Shown: positions 1 through 6,826, numbered from the stretch's first letter. The stretch is DNA of 20,291 bases from Bacteroidales bacterium (GCA_004557195.1 SFER01000016.1:1-20291), one strand, 5' to 3'. The notes: generated by a model from the letters alone, not told the origin. A program made the numbers and translations.

Positions 1-108
1 GCCGGTGCAGCCTTCGCCGGTGATTGGGTTGTAGGCGTTGGCGCGGGCGGCGAGTGCCTTGCGGCGCTCGAGGTTTTCGTTGATTATGTCCTGCGGGGTG
101 AAATTCAT
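1..108 (-). CDS. Partial gene, N-terminal 36 residues only, unrecognised
   Basis: An open minus-strand frame begins at an ATG (106-108) and runs off the left edge without a stop. The visible residues start MNFTPQDIINENLERR and end in NPITGEGCTG, hydrophilic with no signal peptide or membrane segment. The 'INEN..RR...NPITGEG' opening recalls the N-termini of some large Bacteroidales proteins, including terminase-like ones, but 36 residues are too few to assign a family. A -7-like motif lies at 172-179 and a 9-nt tandem repeat sits in the presumed leader. The reading frame is well supported; the function is unknown. Confidence 0.6.
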   Translation of the reverse strand, partial: MNFTPQDIINENLERRKALAARANAYNPITGEGCTG

Positions 109-121
109 TTGATTTTTTATA

Positions 122-148
122 GGGCCAATGGGGCCAATGGGGCTAATA
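122..148. repeat. Three tandem 9-nt units GGGCCAATG
   Basis: Three consecutive 9-nt units are present: two identical copies of GGGCCAATG and a third diverged copy GGGCTAATA. They lie in the probable 5' leader of the leftmost gene, between its -7-like box and its ATG. Being 9 nt long, gain or loss of a unit would change leader length without touching the coding frame. Confidence 0.8.
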
Positions 149-171
149 GGCATTTTTGATTTGTCTTGGTG

Positions 172-179
172 CAAAGATA
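172..179 (-). promoter_or_regulatory. Bacteroidetes -7 box TATCTTTG
   Basis: TATCTTTG on the minus strand matches the TAnnTTTG -7 consensus, about 64 nt upstream of the ATG at 108. No TTTG is found at the expected -33 spacing, so the call rests on the -7 box alone. Confidence 0.4.
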
Positions 180-354
180 GGGCGCGGCGATGGCGGGCGC
201 GTGCAGATTGCGCACAATTTGGTGATTTAACCTGATTTTAACGTGCATTTTGGCGATTGAGGGTATAAAATGCAAATTCCGCCAATACAATTGGTGATAA
301 ATCATTATTCGATGATGATGAATCAACACAACCGGCAAGGCCACGCCCCCCCCC

Positions 355-402
355 AAAAAAAAAAACAAAAGGGCGAGCCGGTCTCACGACCGTCAGCCCT
401 TT
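355..402 (-). terminator. Rho-independent terminator of the lytT-type operon
   Basis: Read on the minus strand, AAAGGGC (396-402) pairs with GCCCTTT (368-374), with an inner CGGTC/GACCG stem. This is followed by TTTTG and an 11-nt T run (355-365). The response-regulator stop is about 50 nt upstream. Immediately beyond the T run is a nine-base homopolymer of G (C on the plus strand). Confidence 0.85.
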
Positions 403-453
403 GAATCAACTTCAGTTAGAGTGTTTTATAATGATGATGTGAACATGCTGTTA

Positions 454-1194
454 TTATTCTTCACGCGGTGCGGTGGCTACCGAGTGGCGTGCTACATAGT
501 CGGCAAACTGTGCCTTGTAGGTTTCCGACACAGGTATGTATTGCTTGCCAAAAACGATGCGGTTGCGGTCGATGAGCCGTATTTTTGTGGTGTTTACAAC
601 AAAAGAGCGATGCACCCTCAGGAATACCGACTCGGGAAGTTTGTTTTCAAGCACTTTCAGGCTCACGAGCGAGAGAATGGGCTGTGGCTGCGATTCGAGA
701 TAGATTTTCACATAGTCTTTAAGCCCTTCTATATACAAGATGTCTTTTACCTCTATTTGAATCATCTTGTATTCGCTCTTGATGATTATGTAGTCGCCTG
801 TTGAAGCACTGCTGTGGGCGTTGCGGCGATTCAGCTCCACCCATTTTAGAGCCTTGTTGGCGGCGGTGAGAAATTCGTTGTAACTCACAGGCTTCATAAG
901 GTAGTCGAGAGCATTGGCGCGGAATCCCTCGAGTGCGTATTTCTCAAACGCAGTTATGAAGATAATGCGACAGGTTGGAGGAACAACTTTGGCAAATTCG
1001 ATTCCGTTGAGTTCCGCCATCTGGATGTCGAGGAAGACAATGTCTATCTCATCGGATATAATGGTCTTGATGGCTTGCGAAGCCGATGCAAATGTATTCA
1101 CAAGTTGCAAAAATGGTGTCTGTTTCACATATCCTGCTATGAGTTCGAGAGCGAGTGGTTCGTCGTCAACGACGCAGCATCTAATTTTTGTCAT
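454..1194 (-). CDS. LytTR-family response regulator
   Basis: This is a 246-residue cytoplasmic DNA-binding response regulator. Residues 1-120 form a CheY-like receiver with the acidic pair D10/D11, phosphoacceptor D56 (in FLDIQM), T81 and K101 (in LMKP). Residues about 140-240 form a LytTR DNA-binding domain (ILYIEGLKDYVKIY and FLRVHRSFVVN motifs). The ATG at 1192-1194 lies inside the 3' end of the kinase gene, overlapping by 14 nt, so the two are probably translationally coupled. The kinase and regulator should form one phosphorelay. In this order such pairs usually sit behind MacB-like permease genes, and a relic of one is present upstream. Target promoters are unknown. The domain calls are confident. 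Confidence 0.96.
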   Translation of the reverse strand: MTKIRCCVVDDEPLALELIAGYVKQTPFLQLVNTFASASQAIKTIISDEIDIVFLDIQMAELNGIEFAKVVPPTCRIIFITAFEKYALEGFRANALDYLMKPVSYNEFLTAANKALKWVELNRRNAHSSASTGDYIIIKSEYKMIQIEVKDILYIEGLKDYVKIYLESQPQPILSLVSLKVLENKLPESVFLRVHRSFVVNTTKIRLIDRNRIVFGKQYIPVSETYKAQFADYVARHSVATAPREE

Positions 1195-2293
1195 AGTCGT
1201 TTTGTTTTAAGTTTATAGAGATTGACGCATAATATTTGTCGCCATTAATACCATGTTTAAATGTGTGTCGTTCGGGATAGAGAATCGACAAGCGTCGTGT
1301 GAGGTTTGCAATACCTATTCCCGAGCCGCTCTTGTCGTTGTCGTCCTTTGGGAAATAGCTGTTCTCAACCACGCAATCAATTATCGAGTCAATCACCGAA
1401 ATATCCACCTTGATAAAGCAAGGCGACGATGGCGACACACCATGCTTGAAGGCATTCTCGATGAGCGAGATGAAAAGCAGTGGCGCAATGCGCAACTGGC
1501 TTATTGCCTCCGGGTCTTTAACGATATCAACAATGAGTTGCACATTGGAATTGAGGCGCAGGCGCATCAATTCTATGTAGTTGCGCAGAAAGTTGAGTTC
1601 CTTTTCGAGAGCAACTTCCGGCTCGTTGTTGTCGTAGAGCACATAGCGGAGAAGGTGCGAGAGTTCGTGCACCGTTTCTTGCGCTTTGGTAGGACTAATT
1701 GCTATGAGCGAATAAATGTTGTTGAGCGTGTTGAAAAGGAAGTGAGGATTGAGTTGGTTTTTAAGATTTTTCAACTCACTTTCGTTCCGCTCGGCAATCA
1801 TTTGCTCTTCCATTTTCTTCCAATTTGTCCATTTCTCGTTGAGTTTCAGTGCTATTGCGAGTGCTATCACGAGGAGAAGCATACCGCCGTCGCGAATCAA
1901 AAACGATAATAGGCTCAGCAACACTTTGTCGAAAGACGGGGGAGTGGGACCGAAAGCATGTTTTCCGGGGGGGCGTAAGTTGTTGGTATGTCCATAGACC
2001 CTATTGGCGAGATACATTAAAGCCACAAATAGACACACTATGAGAATATTAACCACTATGAAAATCCATCGCTTTTTCTTATTGAAGAAATAACGGTCGA
2101 TAAAATAGTAGAAATTGATGTAGAACATGAGGATGAAGAACAACGGCTTTGTTGCCCAAAAGAGTGGTGTCGGGCGCTCCATCGACATAAAAAAGTCGGG
2201 CAGCAGAAATATGATGCACAACAAGATGAAATGGGTGAAAAACTGTGTCCCGCGCATCATCTTTTTTGATATGTCTTGCTCGCTGTTATTCAT
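1181..2293 (-). CDS. LytS/YehU-type membrane sensor histidine kinase
   Basis: This is a 370-residue inner-membrane kinase of the His_kinase family (PF06580). Four hydrophobic segments lie at about 18-35, 47-66, 76-97 and 126-150. A short coiled stretch leads to the H-box NPHFLFNTLNNIYSLI, with the phosphorylated His at 184. The ATP-binding half carries the N-box LIENAFKHG (N280) and the glycine loop GSGIGIAN (323-330). There is no separate periplasmic sensor domain, so the signal is probably sensed in or at the membrane. The start ATG overlaps the stop of the permease remnant (ATGAATAA), and the 3' end overlaps the response regulator. A consensus promoter lies at 2429-2460. No motif is missing, so the protein looks functional. 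Confidence 0.95.
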   Translation of the reverse strand: MNNSEQDISKKMMRGTQFFTHFILLCIIFLLPDFFMSMERPTPLFWATKPLFFILMFYINFYYFIDRYFFNKKKRWIFIVVNILIVCLFVALMYLANRVYGHTNNLRPPGKHAFGPTPPSFDKVLLSLLSFLIRDGGMLLLVIALAIALKLNEKWTNWKKMEEQMIAERNESELKNLKNQLNPHFLFNTLNNIYSLIAISPTKAQETVHELSHLLRYVLYDNNEPEVALEKELNFLRNYIELMRLRLNSNVQLIVDIVKDPEAISQLRIAPLLFISLIENAFKHGVSPSSPCFIKVDISVIDSIIDCVVENSYFPKDDNDKSGSGIGIANLTRRLSILYPERHTFKHGINGDKYYASISINLKQNDYDKN

Positions 2294-2423
2294 AACGTAT
2301 TGCTTCTATAGGGTCAAGGTTGGATGCTTTTTTAGCCGGATACCAGCCAAAGAATATACCTGTGATTGTACACACTGCAAATGATAGAATCACAGAATAG
2401 ATTTCGATAACTACCGGCCAATT
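2286..2423 (-). pseudogene. C-terminal remnant of a MacB/FtsX-type ABC permease
   Basis: About 46 codons ending at 2286 read WPVVIEIYSVILSF, then GIFFGWYPAKKASNLDPIEA and IRYE. This is the usual last transmembrane helix and C-terminal tail of MacB-like permeases, normally about 400 residues or more. The frame stays open to 2510, but upstream residues (LLLLYKIIPISNFA) do not look like the family and run into the luxS terminator, so the break is near 2423. The stop overlaps the kinase start (ATGAATAA), the arrangement expected of a former permease-kinase-regulator operon. A consensus promoter now lies at the breakpoint. The remnant is probably untranslated. An unrelated small membrane protein of up to 74 residues is a weaker alternative. 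Confidence 0.75.
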
Positions 2424-2428
2424 CAGTG

Positions 2429-2460
2429 CAAAATTAGAAATTGGGATAATTTTGTACAAA
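2429..2460 (-). promoter_or_regulatory. Consensus promoter for the kinase/regulator pair
   Basis: On the minus strand, TTTG (2457-2460), a 20-nt spacer and TAATTTTG (2429-2436) match the Bacteroidetes primary sigma consensus exactly. The predicted start site, near 2421, would give a leader of about 125 nt that contains the permease remnant. Confidence 0.75.
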
Positions 2461-2490
2461 AGTAATAGATTAATCGACGAATATGTTACT

Positions 2491-2549
2491 AAAAAGGCGA
2501 AATTTAACACTTAAAGCCCCGGTTTCGGAGCCAAGTGTTAAAATTTCGC
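2491..2549 (-). terminator. Rho-independent terminator of mtnN-luxS
   Basis: Read on the minus strand, GCGAAATTTTAACACTT (2533-2549) pairs with AAGTGTTAAATTTCGC (2497-2512) with one bulged base. An inner GCTCCG/CGGGGC stem extends it and a T5 tract follows (2491-2495). It begins 14 nt beyond the luxS stop. Confidence 0.88.
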
Positions 2550-2563
2550 TATTTCCAAGTTGT

Positions 2564-3049
2564 TTAATCTTCGGGATAGAGAAGATTCTCGGGTTTGGCA
2601 CATTCAAGCACCTCCACGAGATATTTGCGAGCCTCCCATTTTGCCATTGGAAGGTTGTTGAGCATGTAGTTTCCGCAGTCGCGAGGCGATGCCCCGGGGA
2701 TATCGCCATCGAAATCGGCAATGAAGCGGAATGTCTCGGTGATTAGTGGAAGGATGTCGCTTGAAGTGTAGTCTCCGGCAACAAGGAGGTAGTTACCGGT
2801 GCAACACCCCATCGGACCCCAATAGATTATGCGGTCTTTCCACTCTGGATGGTTGCGCAGGAATGTGGCGGCGAGGTGTTCGATAGTGTGAAGTGCCGCC
2901 TGTCCCACAGCCGGCTCGCGGTTGGGCTCTTTCATGCGAATATCGAAAGTGGTAACCACCGCGCCACCCGGCAACGTGTCTTTGCGCGACACATACACAC
3001 CGCGCAACAGCTTGATGTGGTTGATTGTGAAACTTGCGATTTTCTCCAT
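2564..3049 (-). CDS. luxS: S-ribosylhomocysteine lyase LuxS
   Basis: A 161-residue, full-length LuxS. It cleaves S-ribosylhomocysteine to homocysteine and DPD, the AI-2 precursor, in the cytoplasm as a metal-dependent homodimer. Metal ligands H54 and H58 (HTIEH) and C125 (RDCGNY) are present, as is the catalytic cysteine C83 in GCCTGNY. Substrate-loop residues around FDIR (35-38) are conserved. It follows mtnN with a 6-nt gap, so the operon encodes consecutive steps from S-adenosylhomocysteine to homocysteine, and a strong terminator lies just downstream. No AI-2 receptor or Lsr gene is in view, so a metabolic role is certain and signalling is only possible. Confidence 0.98.
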   Translation of the reverse strand: MEKIASFTINHIKLLRGVYVSRKDTLPGGAVVTTFDIRMKEPNREPAVGQAALHTIEHLAATFLRNHPEWKDRIIYWGPMGCCTGNYLLVAGDYTSSDILPLITETFRFIADFDGDIPGASPRDCGNYMLNNLPMAKWEARKYLVEVLECAKPENLLYPED

Positions 3050-3055
3050 AATATG

Positions 3056-3745
3056 TTAGAATTTTGAGAGCAAGAAGCGCACGATGTTGAAAGTGTGTTG
3101 CGGCGCAATCTCCCAGAAGTTGTCATATTGAGCCGAGTTGTCGTTGCTGGTTCCCGGGGAGTCGCTAATCACGCGTATGCAGAGGAATGGGACATCGCGC
3201 AACTTGCACACTTGGGCGATTGCCGCCGATTCCATATCCACGGCGAGAGCCTTCGGGAAGTGTGCCTTGATAGATTCAATCTCTTCGATAGAAGCGATGA
3301 ATCGGTCGCCCGAGCAGATAAGCCCCGGTTTCACCCCCTCTTCGTCATCGAGAAGGTCAACCAAGTCGTTGTCGCTTGTGAAGAACAGGGGATAGCCCGA
3401 AGCCTCGCCATATTGAGTGCCGGGACCACACCACACATCGTGATAGGCAATTTGTGTAGCCACCACGATATCCATCACATTGATCGACTTGTCGGCACCG
3501 CCGGCAACACCGGTGTTGATAACAACATCTACGTTGAAATTGTTGAGGAGCGTGAGAGTGCCGATAGCTGCATTCACTTTTCCAATGCCGCACTGCATTA
3601 TTGTAACATTCATGCCGTTGATAGTGCCTGAATAGAGACGGTATCCGTCTATGACAAGTTCTTTTGGCTCATTTACAAGCGGCAGAAGTAGGTTTAACTC
3701 TTTTTCCATCGCCACCACGATGGCGACATTATTGATTTGTTCCAT
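3056..3745 (-). CDS. mtnN: 5'-methylthioadenosine/S-adenosylhomocysteine nucleosidase
   Basis: A 229-residue nucleosidase of the PNP/UDP phosphorylase superfamily. It removes adenine from S-adenosylhomocysteine and methylthioadenosine, supplying S-ribosylhomocysteine to LuxS. Active-site signatures are E14 in VAMEKEL, the GIGKVNAA loop (53-60), NTGVAGG (77-83), VDMESAA with E172, and the catalytic acid D195 in RVISDSPG. Length is normal. The ATG at 3745 sits about 20 nt downstream of a -7 TATCTTTG box, implying a very short leader. It is the first gene of the mtnN-luxS operon. Confidence 0.97.
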   Translation of the reverse strand: MEQINNVAIVVAMEKELNLLLPLVNEPKELVIDGYRLYSGTINGMNVTIMQCGIGKVNAAIGTLTLLNNFNVDVVINTGVAGGADKSINVMDIVVATQIAYHDVWCGPGTQYGEASGYPLFFTSDNDLVDLLDDEEGVKPGLICSGDRFIASIEEIESIKAHFPKALAVDMESAAIAQVCKLRDVPFLCIRVISDSPGTSNDNSAQYDNFWEIAPQHTFNIVRFLLSKF

Positions 3746-3764
3746 AGAATTTATTTTTGCACTC

Positions 3765-3795
3765 CAAAGATAGTGAATTTTTATAACAAAGCAAC
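3765..3795 (-). promoter_or_regulatory. Promoter of mtnN-luxS
   Basis: TATCTTTG (3765-3772) matches the -7 consensus. A near-consensus GTTG (3792-3795) lies 19 nt upstream on the minus strand, and the start codon at 3745 is close behind. Confidence 0.6.
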
Positions 3796-3842
3796 GAAAG
3801 GGCGGAAAAAATGTTTTTTTTCGTGTAAGAAAGGGCGAATTG

Positions 3843-4403
3843 TCAACCGTTTATTATATATTCTCCAAAATAGGTTTGGTTTAATTTGCGCTCAATATCT
3901 TTTAAGGTAATAATATTATTAGATAATTGAGTGCTGTTCACCAACAGGTATATCGTATTTGTGGTATCATAAACTTGATAAAATGTTTTAGGACCAAACA
4001 GGCTTATCATCATTCGCCTATAGAATTTGAATCGACGACTACCTTTTTCTTTATCCACCTTTTTCCCTTTTATGTCTTTATCCAAATCAGGAGCCGCAAC
4101 AAAACCGAATGAGACCAAATGGTCTCTGCGATAGTAATCCAGCATAACCTCAATACAAGAACGCACTATGGTTCGAGGCTCATAGTCGTTGGTGAGAAGT
4201 GAATACCTGTCGTTACTTTTTTGCACCCCTTTCCAATAAAATTTTATGCCATAAAACTCGTGTTCAAATCCTTCGACCTCAACGATGTAACGTTTATTGG
4301 ACTTTGTAGATTTGAACGTCCATAAATCAACAATGCGAAGTGAAGTGTGATCCTTACTTCGCATTATGAATGTAGGTTTATAATATTCCGGATATTGACT
4401 CAC
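3843..4403 (-). CDS. Unrecognised 186-residue protein, second gene of a two-gene cassette
   Basis: I do not recognise this protein. It is soluble, with no signal peptide or membrane helix. It appears as an alternating beta/alpha domain (about 40-110: RYIVEVEGFEHEFYGIKFYW, then SLLTNDYEPRTIVRSCIEVM). A lysine/arginine-rich loop follows (about 113-135), then a C-terminal part with FYRRMMISLFGPKTF and YLLVN. The start is a GTG at 4401-4403 overlapping the stop of the upstream 56-codon gene (GTGA); Met14 (4364) is an alternative. Base composition is visibly more AT-rich than its neighbours and downstream DNA is A/T tract-rich, suggesting acquisition. It could be the larger partner of a toxin-antitoxin-like or other accessory pair, but nothing in the sequence proves a function. 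Confidence 0.8.
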   Translation of the reverse strand: MSQYPEYYKPTFIMRSKDHTSLRIVDLWTFKSTKSNKRYIVEVEGFEHEFYGIKFYWKGVQKSNDRYSLLTNDYEPRTIVRSCIEVMLDYYRRDHLVSFGFVAAPDLDKDIKGKKVDKEKGSRRFKFYRRMMISLFGPKTFYQVYDTTNTIYLLVNSTQLSNNIITLKDIERKLNQTYFGEYIING

Positions 4404-4570
4404 GGAAGTATATACTGATACGATGGGATTCGCATAAACTGACGTTCATCGTTTGTCACTGCCTTTAGTTTAATTTCGATAACCTGAACTCCGGAAGTCG
4501 AAATATTATTCCTATCTCCAATCCGGACCATACGAGCGGCAGGCAATGCTGTTTTTTTTAATCCTTTCAT
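4400..4570 (-). CDS. Small 56-residue protein, first gene of the two-gene cassette, unrecognised
   Basis: An ATG at 4568-4570 opens a 56-codon frame ending in TGA at 4400-4402. The protein begins MKGLKKTALPAARMVRIGD and ends SYQYILP. It is small, basic at the N-terminus and without a membrane helix. Support for it being real: a perfect TTTG-N20-TAACTTTG promoter ends about 50 nt upstream with no other start in between. Its stop also overlaps the GTG of the next gene by 4 nt, the classic coupling arrangement. No family was recognised. Its size and position first in a two-gene unit would suit an antitoxin, chaperone or inhibitor of the 186-residue protein, but that is inference from layout only. 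Confidence 0.65.
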   Translation of the reverse strand: MKGLKKTALPAARMVRIGDRNNISTSGVQVIEIKLKAVTNDERQFMRIPSYQYILP

Positions 4571-4621
4571 GTCTTCTTGTATTTAGAGTTATTAGGCAAT
4601 GCGCGTTCAGTTATTGTTTTG

Positions 4622-4653
4622 CAAAGTTAAAACAATATTTTCAATGTTACAAA
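4622..4653 (-). promoter_or_regulatory. Consensus promoter of the two-gene cassette
   Basis: On the minus strand, TTTG (4650-4653), exactly 20 nt and TAACTTTG (4622-4629) form a full match to the Bacteroidetes consensus. The predicted leader to the small gene's ATG is about 45 nt. Confidence 0.78.
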
Positions 4654-4713
4654 TTTTCAAGCATTAAAAAATGAGAGTTGAACTGCCTCAGCCTCAGAAA
4701 CAGTGGAGGGGGA

Positions 4714-5028
4714 TTAGAAGGGGTAGCGGCGGCGCGGGTTCTTGGGAAACCACCCCTTGCGCACTCGTTCTTGCTGCTCAAACACTTCGAGAATTGTCCA
4801 AAACGAGGAGAATGAGAACACCCCGAGCAGCACCGACCAAAATAGGCTGTCCACCCATATCGAGGCGGCTGCACCGGCGATTCCGAGGATAAGGAACCAC
4901 CACCAGCAGCGGGTGCCGAAGTAGTATTCACATTTTATCACCACCGGATGAAAGAGTCCGATGATAAGGAATGTGCAGATGCCGATTGCAAGTCCTGTGA
5001 GATGATATTGTGAGAGAAATTCGAGCAT
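4714..5028 (-). CDS. DUF4491 family small membrane protein
   Basis: A 104-residue inner-membrane protein matching the DUF4491 pattern: a first helix (10-30, TGLAIGICTFLIIGLFHP), the VIKCEYYFGTRCWWWFL segment, two further helices, and a charged tail ending EQQERVRKGWFPKNP. Its function is not known. Its ATG overlaps the mlaF stop by one base (TAATG), so it is translated with the transporter genes and may act with them or merely be co-expressed. Length is normal for the family. Confidence 0.9.
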   Translation of the reverse strand: MLEFLSQYHLTGLAIGICTFLIIGLFHPVVIKCEYYFGTRCWWWFLILGIAGAAASIWVDSLFWSVLLGVFSFSSFWTILEVFEQQERVRKGWFPKNPRRRYPF

Positions 5029-5795
5029 TATTTTCGATTCTTTGAGATGTAGGATTTCACTTCGCGGAATAGGTCGGTGGCAAATACGAAATCGTTGAGA
5101 GCCTCGCTGGTGGAGTCGTATATGATGTCTTTGTTGCCTGTCCAGTCGAGGTGTCCGCGATTCACGAAGATGATATTTTCACCAATCCCGAGCACGGAGT
5201 TCATATCGTGAGTGTTGATGATTGTGGTGATGCCATATTCGTGGGTGATATCGCTGAGGAGCTCATCGATAACAATCGAAGTTTTGGGGTCGAGACCCGA
5301 GTTGGGCTCGTCGCAGAACAGATATTTGGGATTCATCGATATTGCTCGTGCGATAGCGGCACGTTTCTGCATACCACCACTAAGTTCGCTCGGGAATTTG
5401 TTCTCCGAGCCGGTGAGGTTCACACGGTCGATGCAGAATTGAGTGCGTTCGTTGATTTCCTCCTCGCTCATGTCGGAGAACATCATCAGCGGAAACTTGA
5501 CATTTCCAAACACCGTTTCGGAGTCGAAGAGGGCTGAGCCTTGAAACAGCATGCCAATTTCTTTGCGGAGATTCTTCACTTGGGAAATACCCATCTTCAT
5601 GAGGTCGCGACCGTCATAGAGGATTTCACCATGTTCGGGACGCACAAGTCCCACGATGCTCTTCATCAACACGGTTTTACCCGAGCCGCTCTGTCCGATA
5701 ATAAGGTTGGTCTTGCCATCATAGAAAGTGGCGCTGATGTCGTGAAGAATAGTCTTGTCGTCAAACGACTTTGTGATATTTTTAACTTCAATCAT
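5028..5795 (-). CDS. mlaF: MlaF-type ABC transporter ATPase (phospholipid/retrograde lipid transport)
   Basis: A 255-residue cytoplasmic ABC ATPase of the Mla/Ttg2A type. Walker A is GQSGSGKT (34-41), the Q-loop is FQGSALFD (Q85), the signature is LSGGM (138-142), Walker B is LFCDEP with E163, and the switch His is H196 in NTHDMNS. SELSGGMQKRAAIARA and the NSGLDP box are typical of MlaF rather than LolD or MacB. It follows mlaE by 15 nt. In characterised Mla systems this ATPase drives MlaE and an MCE-domain MlaD for phospholipid trafficking between membranes. No MlaD is adjacent here, so that subunit must be elsewhere if the system is complete. Confidence 0.93.
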   Translation of the reverse strand: MIEVKNITKSFDDKTILHDISATFYDGKTNLIIGQSGSGKTVLMKSIVGLVRPEHGEILYDGRDLMKMGISQVKNLRKEIGMLFQGSALFDSETVFGNVKFPLMMFSDMSEEEINERTQFCIDRVNLTGSENKFPSELSGGMQKRAAIARAISMNPKYLFCDEPNSGLDPKTSIVIDELLSDITHEYGITTIINTHDMNSVLGIGENIIFVNRGHLDWTGNKDIIYDSTSEALNDFVFATDLFREVKSYISKNRK

Positions 5796-5810
5796 TGCTT
5801 GACAGGGGGA

Positions 5811-6560
5811 TTATTGAAGGAGAACTTTGGTGAGCACCACGTCCATGAGCAGGATGAGGATGCTGCTGGCTACAACCGAGTTGGTACTTGCCTTGCCCAC
5901 CTCGAGCGAGCCACCTTTCACATAATAGCCGTAGTATGCCGGCACCGTTGCGATAATGAAGGCGAAAATCAGCGACTTGATGAGCGCATACCACACATAC
6001 CAGTCGTTGAAGAAACTCTGTATGCCGTAGAGATATTTAGATACCGAGAACATATTGGTTACGGCAGCGATGAGATAGCCTCCAAACAGACCTGTGCACA
6101 TACTGAATATTACCAAAACCGGAATAAACGACACCATGGCGAGCACTTTGGGGAGCACCAAATAGTTGGCAGAGTTTACGCCCATAATCTCGAGAGCGTC
6201 GATTTGCTCTGTAACACGCATCGTTCCGATTTCCGATGCGATGTTGGAGCCGATTTTTCCGGCGAGAATAAGGCAGAGCATCGACGACGAAAATTCAAGA
6301 ATGATAATTTCGCGCGTGGCGAGACCCACCGCATAGCGGGGCATTAGCGGGCTGGTGGTGTTGAGGTGCATCTGGATAGCGCACACTGCACCGATAAAAA
6401 TAGAGATGATGATTACGAGCGGAATGCTGTCGATTCCGAGTTTCATAATCTCATCGATATAACGTCGTCCAAACACCCTCATTTTGTCGGGAATTGTAAA
6501 CACTCTTCCCATAAAGAGGCAGTATTTGCCGAAAGTTTTCAGAGATTCTGTTATTACCAT
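5811..6560 (-). CDS. mlaE: MlaE-type ABC transporter permease
   Basis: A 249-residue permease of the MlaE (DUF140) family. It has an N-terminal amphipathic stretch, then hydrophobic helices at about 46-66, 78-105, 135-165, 195-215 and 228-247. The family's coupling segment EIGTMRVTEQIDALEIMGVN (110-129) is intact. It forms the membrane channel of the phospholipid transporter powered by MlaF, encoded immediately downstream. The operon reads mlaE-mlaF-DUF4491 from a promoter at 6586-6618. Family identity is secure. Transport direction and substrate are inferred from other species. Confidence 0.94.
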   Translation of the reverse strand: MVITESLKTFGKYCLFMGRVFTIPDKMRVFGRRYIDEIMKLGIDSIPLVIIISIFIGAVCAIQMHLNTTSPLMPRYAVGLATREIIILEFSSSMLCLILAGKIGSNIASEIGTMRVTEQIDALEIMGVNSANYLVLPKVLAMVSFIPVLVIFSMCTGLFGGYLIAAVTNMFSVSKYLYGIQSFFNDWYVWYALIKSLIFAFIIATVPAYYGYYVKGGSLEVGKASTNSVVASSILILLMDVVLTKVLLQ

Positions 6561-6585
6561 AATATATTATGTAGAAATGCGAGTG

Positions 6586-6618
6586 CAAAGATACGCAATT
6601 TTGTGTCATTATCGCAAA
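6586..6618 (-). promoter_or_regulatory. Consensus promoter of mlaE-mlaF-DUF4491
   Basis: TTTG (6615-6618), a 21-nt spacer and TATCTTTG (6586-6593) on the minus strand match the Bacteroidetes consensus. The mlaE ATG lies 26 nt downstream of the -7 box. Confidence 0.75.
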
Positions 6619-6775
6619 TTGTGGTTGTCATAATGCGAAATTTTGACCAATTATACCACCATTTGATTTAAGTTTTTGATTTGACACCTGTGTGTGTCTT
6701 GCCGGAACAACTATCGTAAATGGCGGAAAATGCAAATTTTATGGGAATTATTGGTGAAGTGTGATTTTTTTTGTG

Positions 6776-6783
6776 TAAGTTTG
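6776..6783 (+). promoter_or_regulatory. -7 box TAAGTTTG upstream of udk
   Basis: TAAGTTTG matches TAnnTTTG, with a weak -33 (TTGG at 6751-6754, spacing 21). The region between this box and the divergent mlaE promoter (6619-6775) holds no gene that I can see. Confidence 0.5.
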
Positions 6784-6826
6784 CACTACAATTTCGAGCG
6801 TATCACAAACTTTAATTTCTAAGTCG

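Larger units (their letters stand above)
109..453. other. Intergenic region between two minus-strand genes
   Basis: This 345-nt stretch has no convincing gene. It holds a three-copy 9-nt repeat (122-148), a promoter-like -7 box for the leftmost gene (172-179), a C9 run next to an A11 run (346-365) and the terminator of the two-component operon (355-402). A possible 83-codon minus-strand frame crosses it, but it reads through the terminator and the homopolymer tracts and is almost certainly not coding. Confidence 0.7.

Noticed and set aside
1..108. Left edge as a prophage (terminase-like protein)
   Set aside because: Only 36 residues are visible and no other phage gene is nearby, so the resemblance is too weak to report as a mobile element.
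421..804. A 127-codon plus-strand frame
   Set aside because: It lies antisense to the confident LytTR regulator and has no family resemblance.
4654..4713. Possible terminator after the DUF4491 gene
   Set aside because: Only weak, imperfect pairing among the GCCTCAG-like repeats, although some T residues follow on the minus strand.
5541..6347. A 268-codon plus-strand frame
   Set aside because: It is antisense to mlaF and mlaE, which show complete family motifs; long antisense frames are expected from their codon usage.
6683..6698. Short GACAC/GTGTC inverted repeat between mlaE and udk
   Set aside because: Only a 5-bp arm in low-complexity sequence; not distinguishable from chance.
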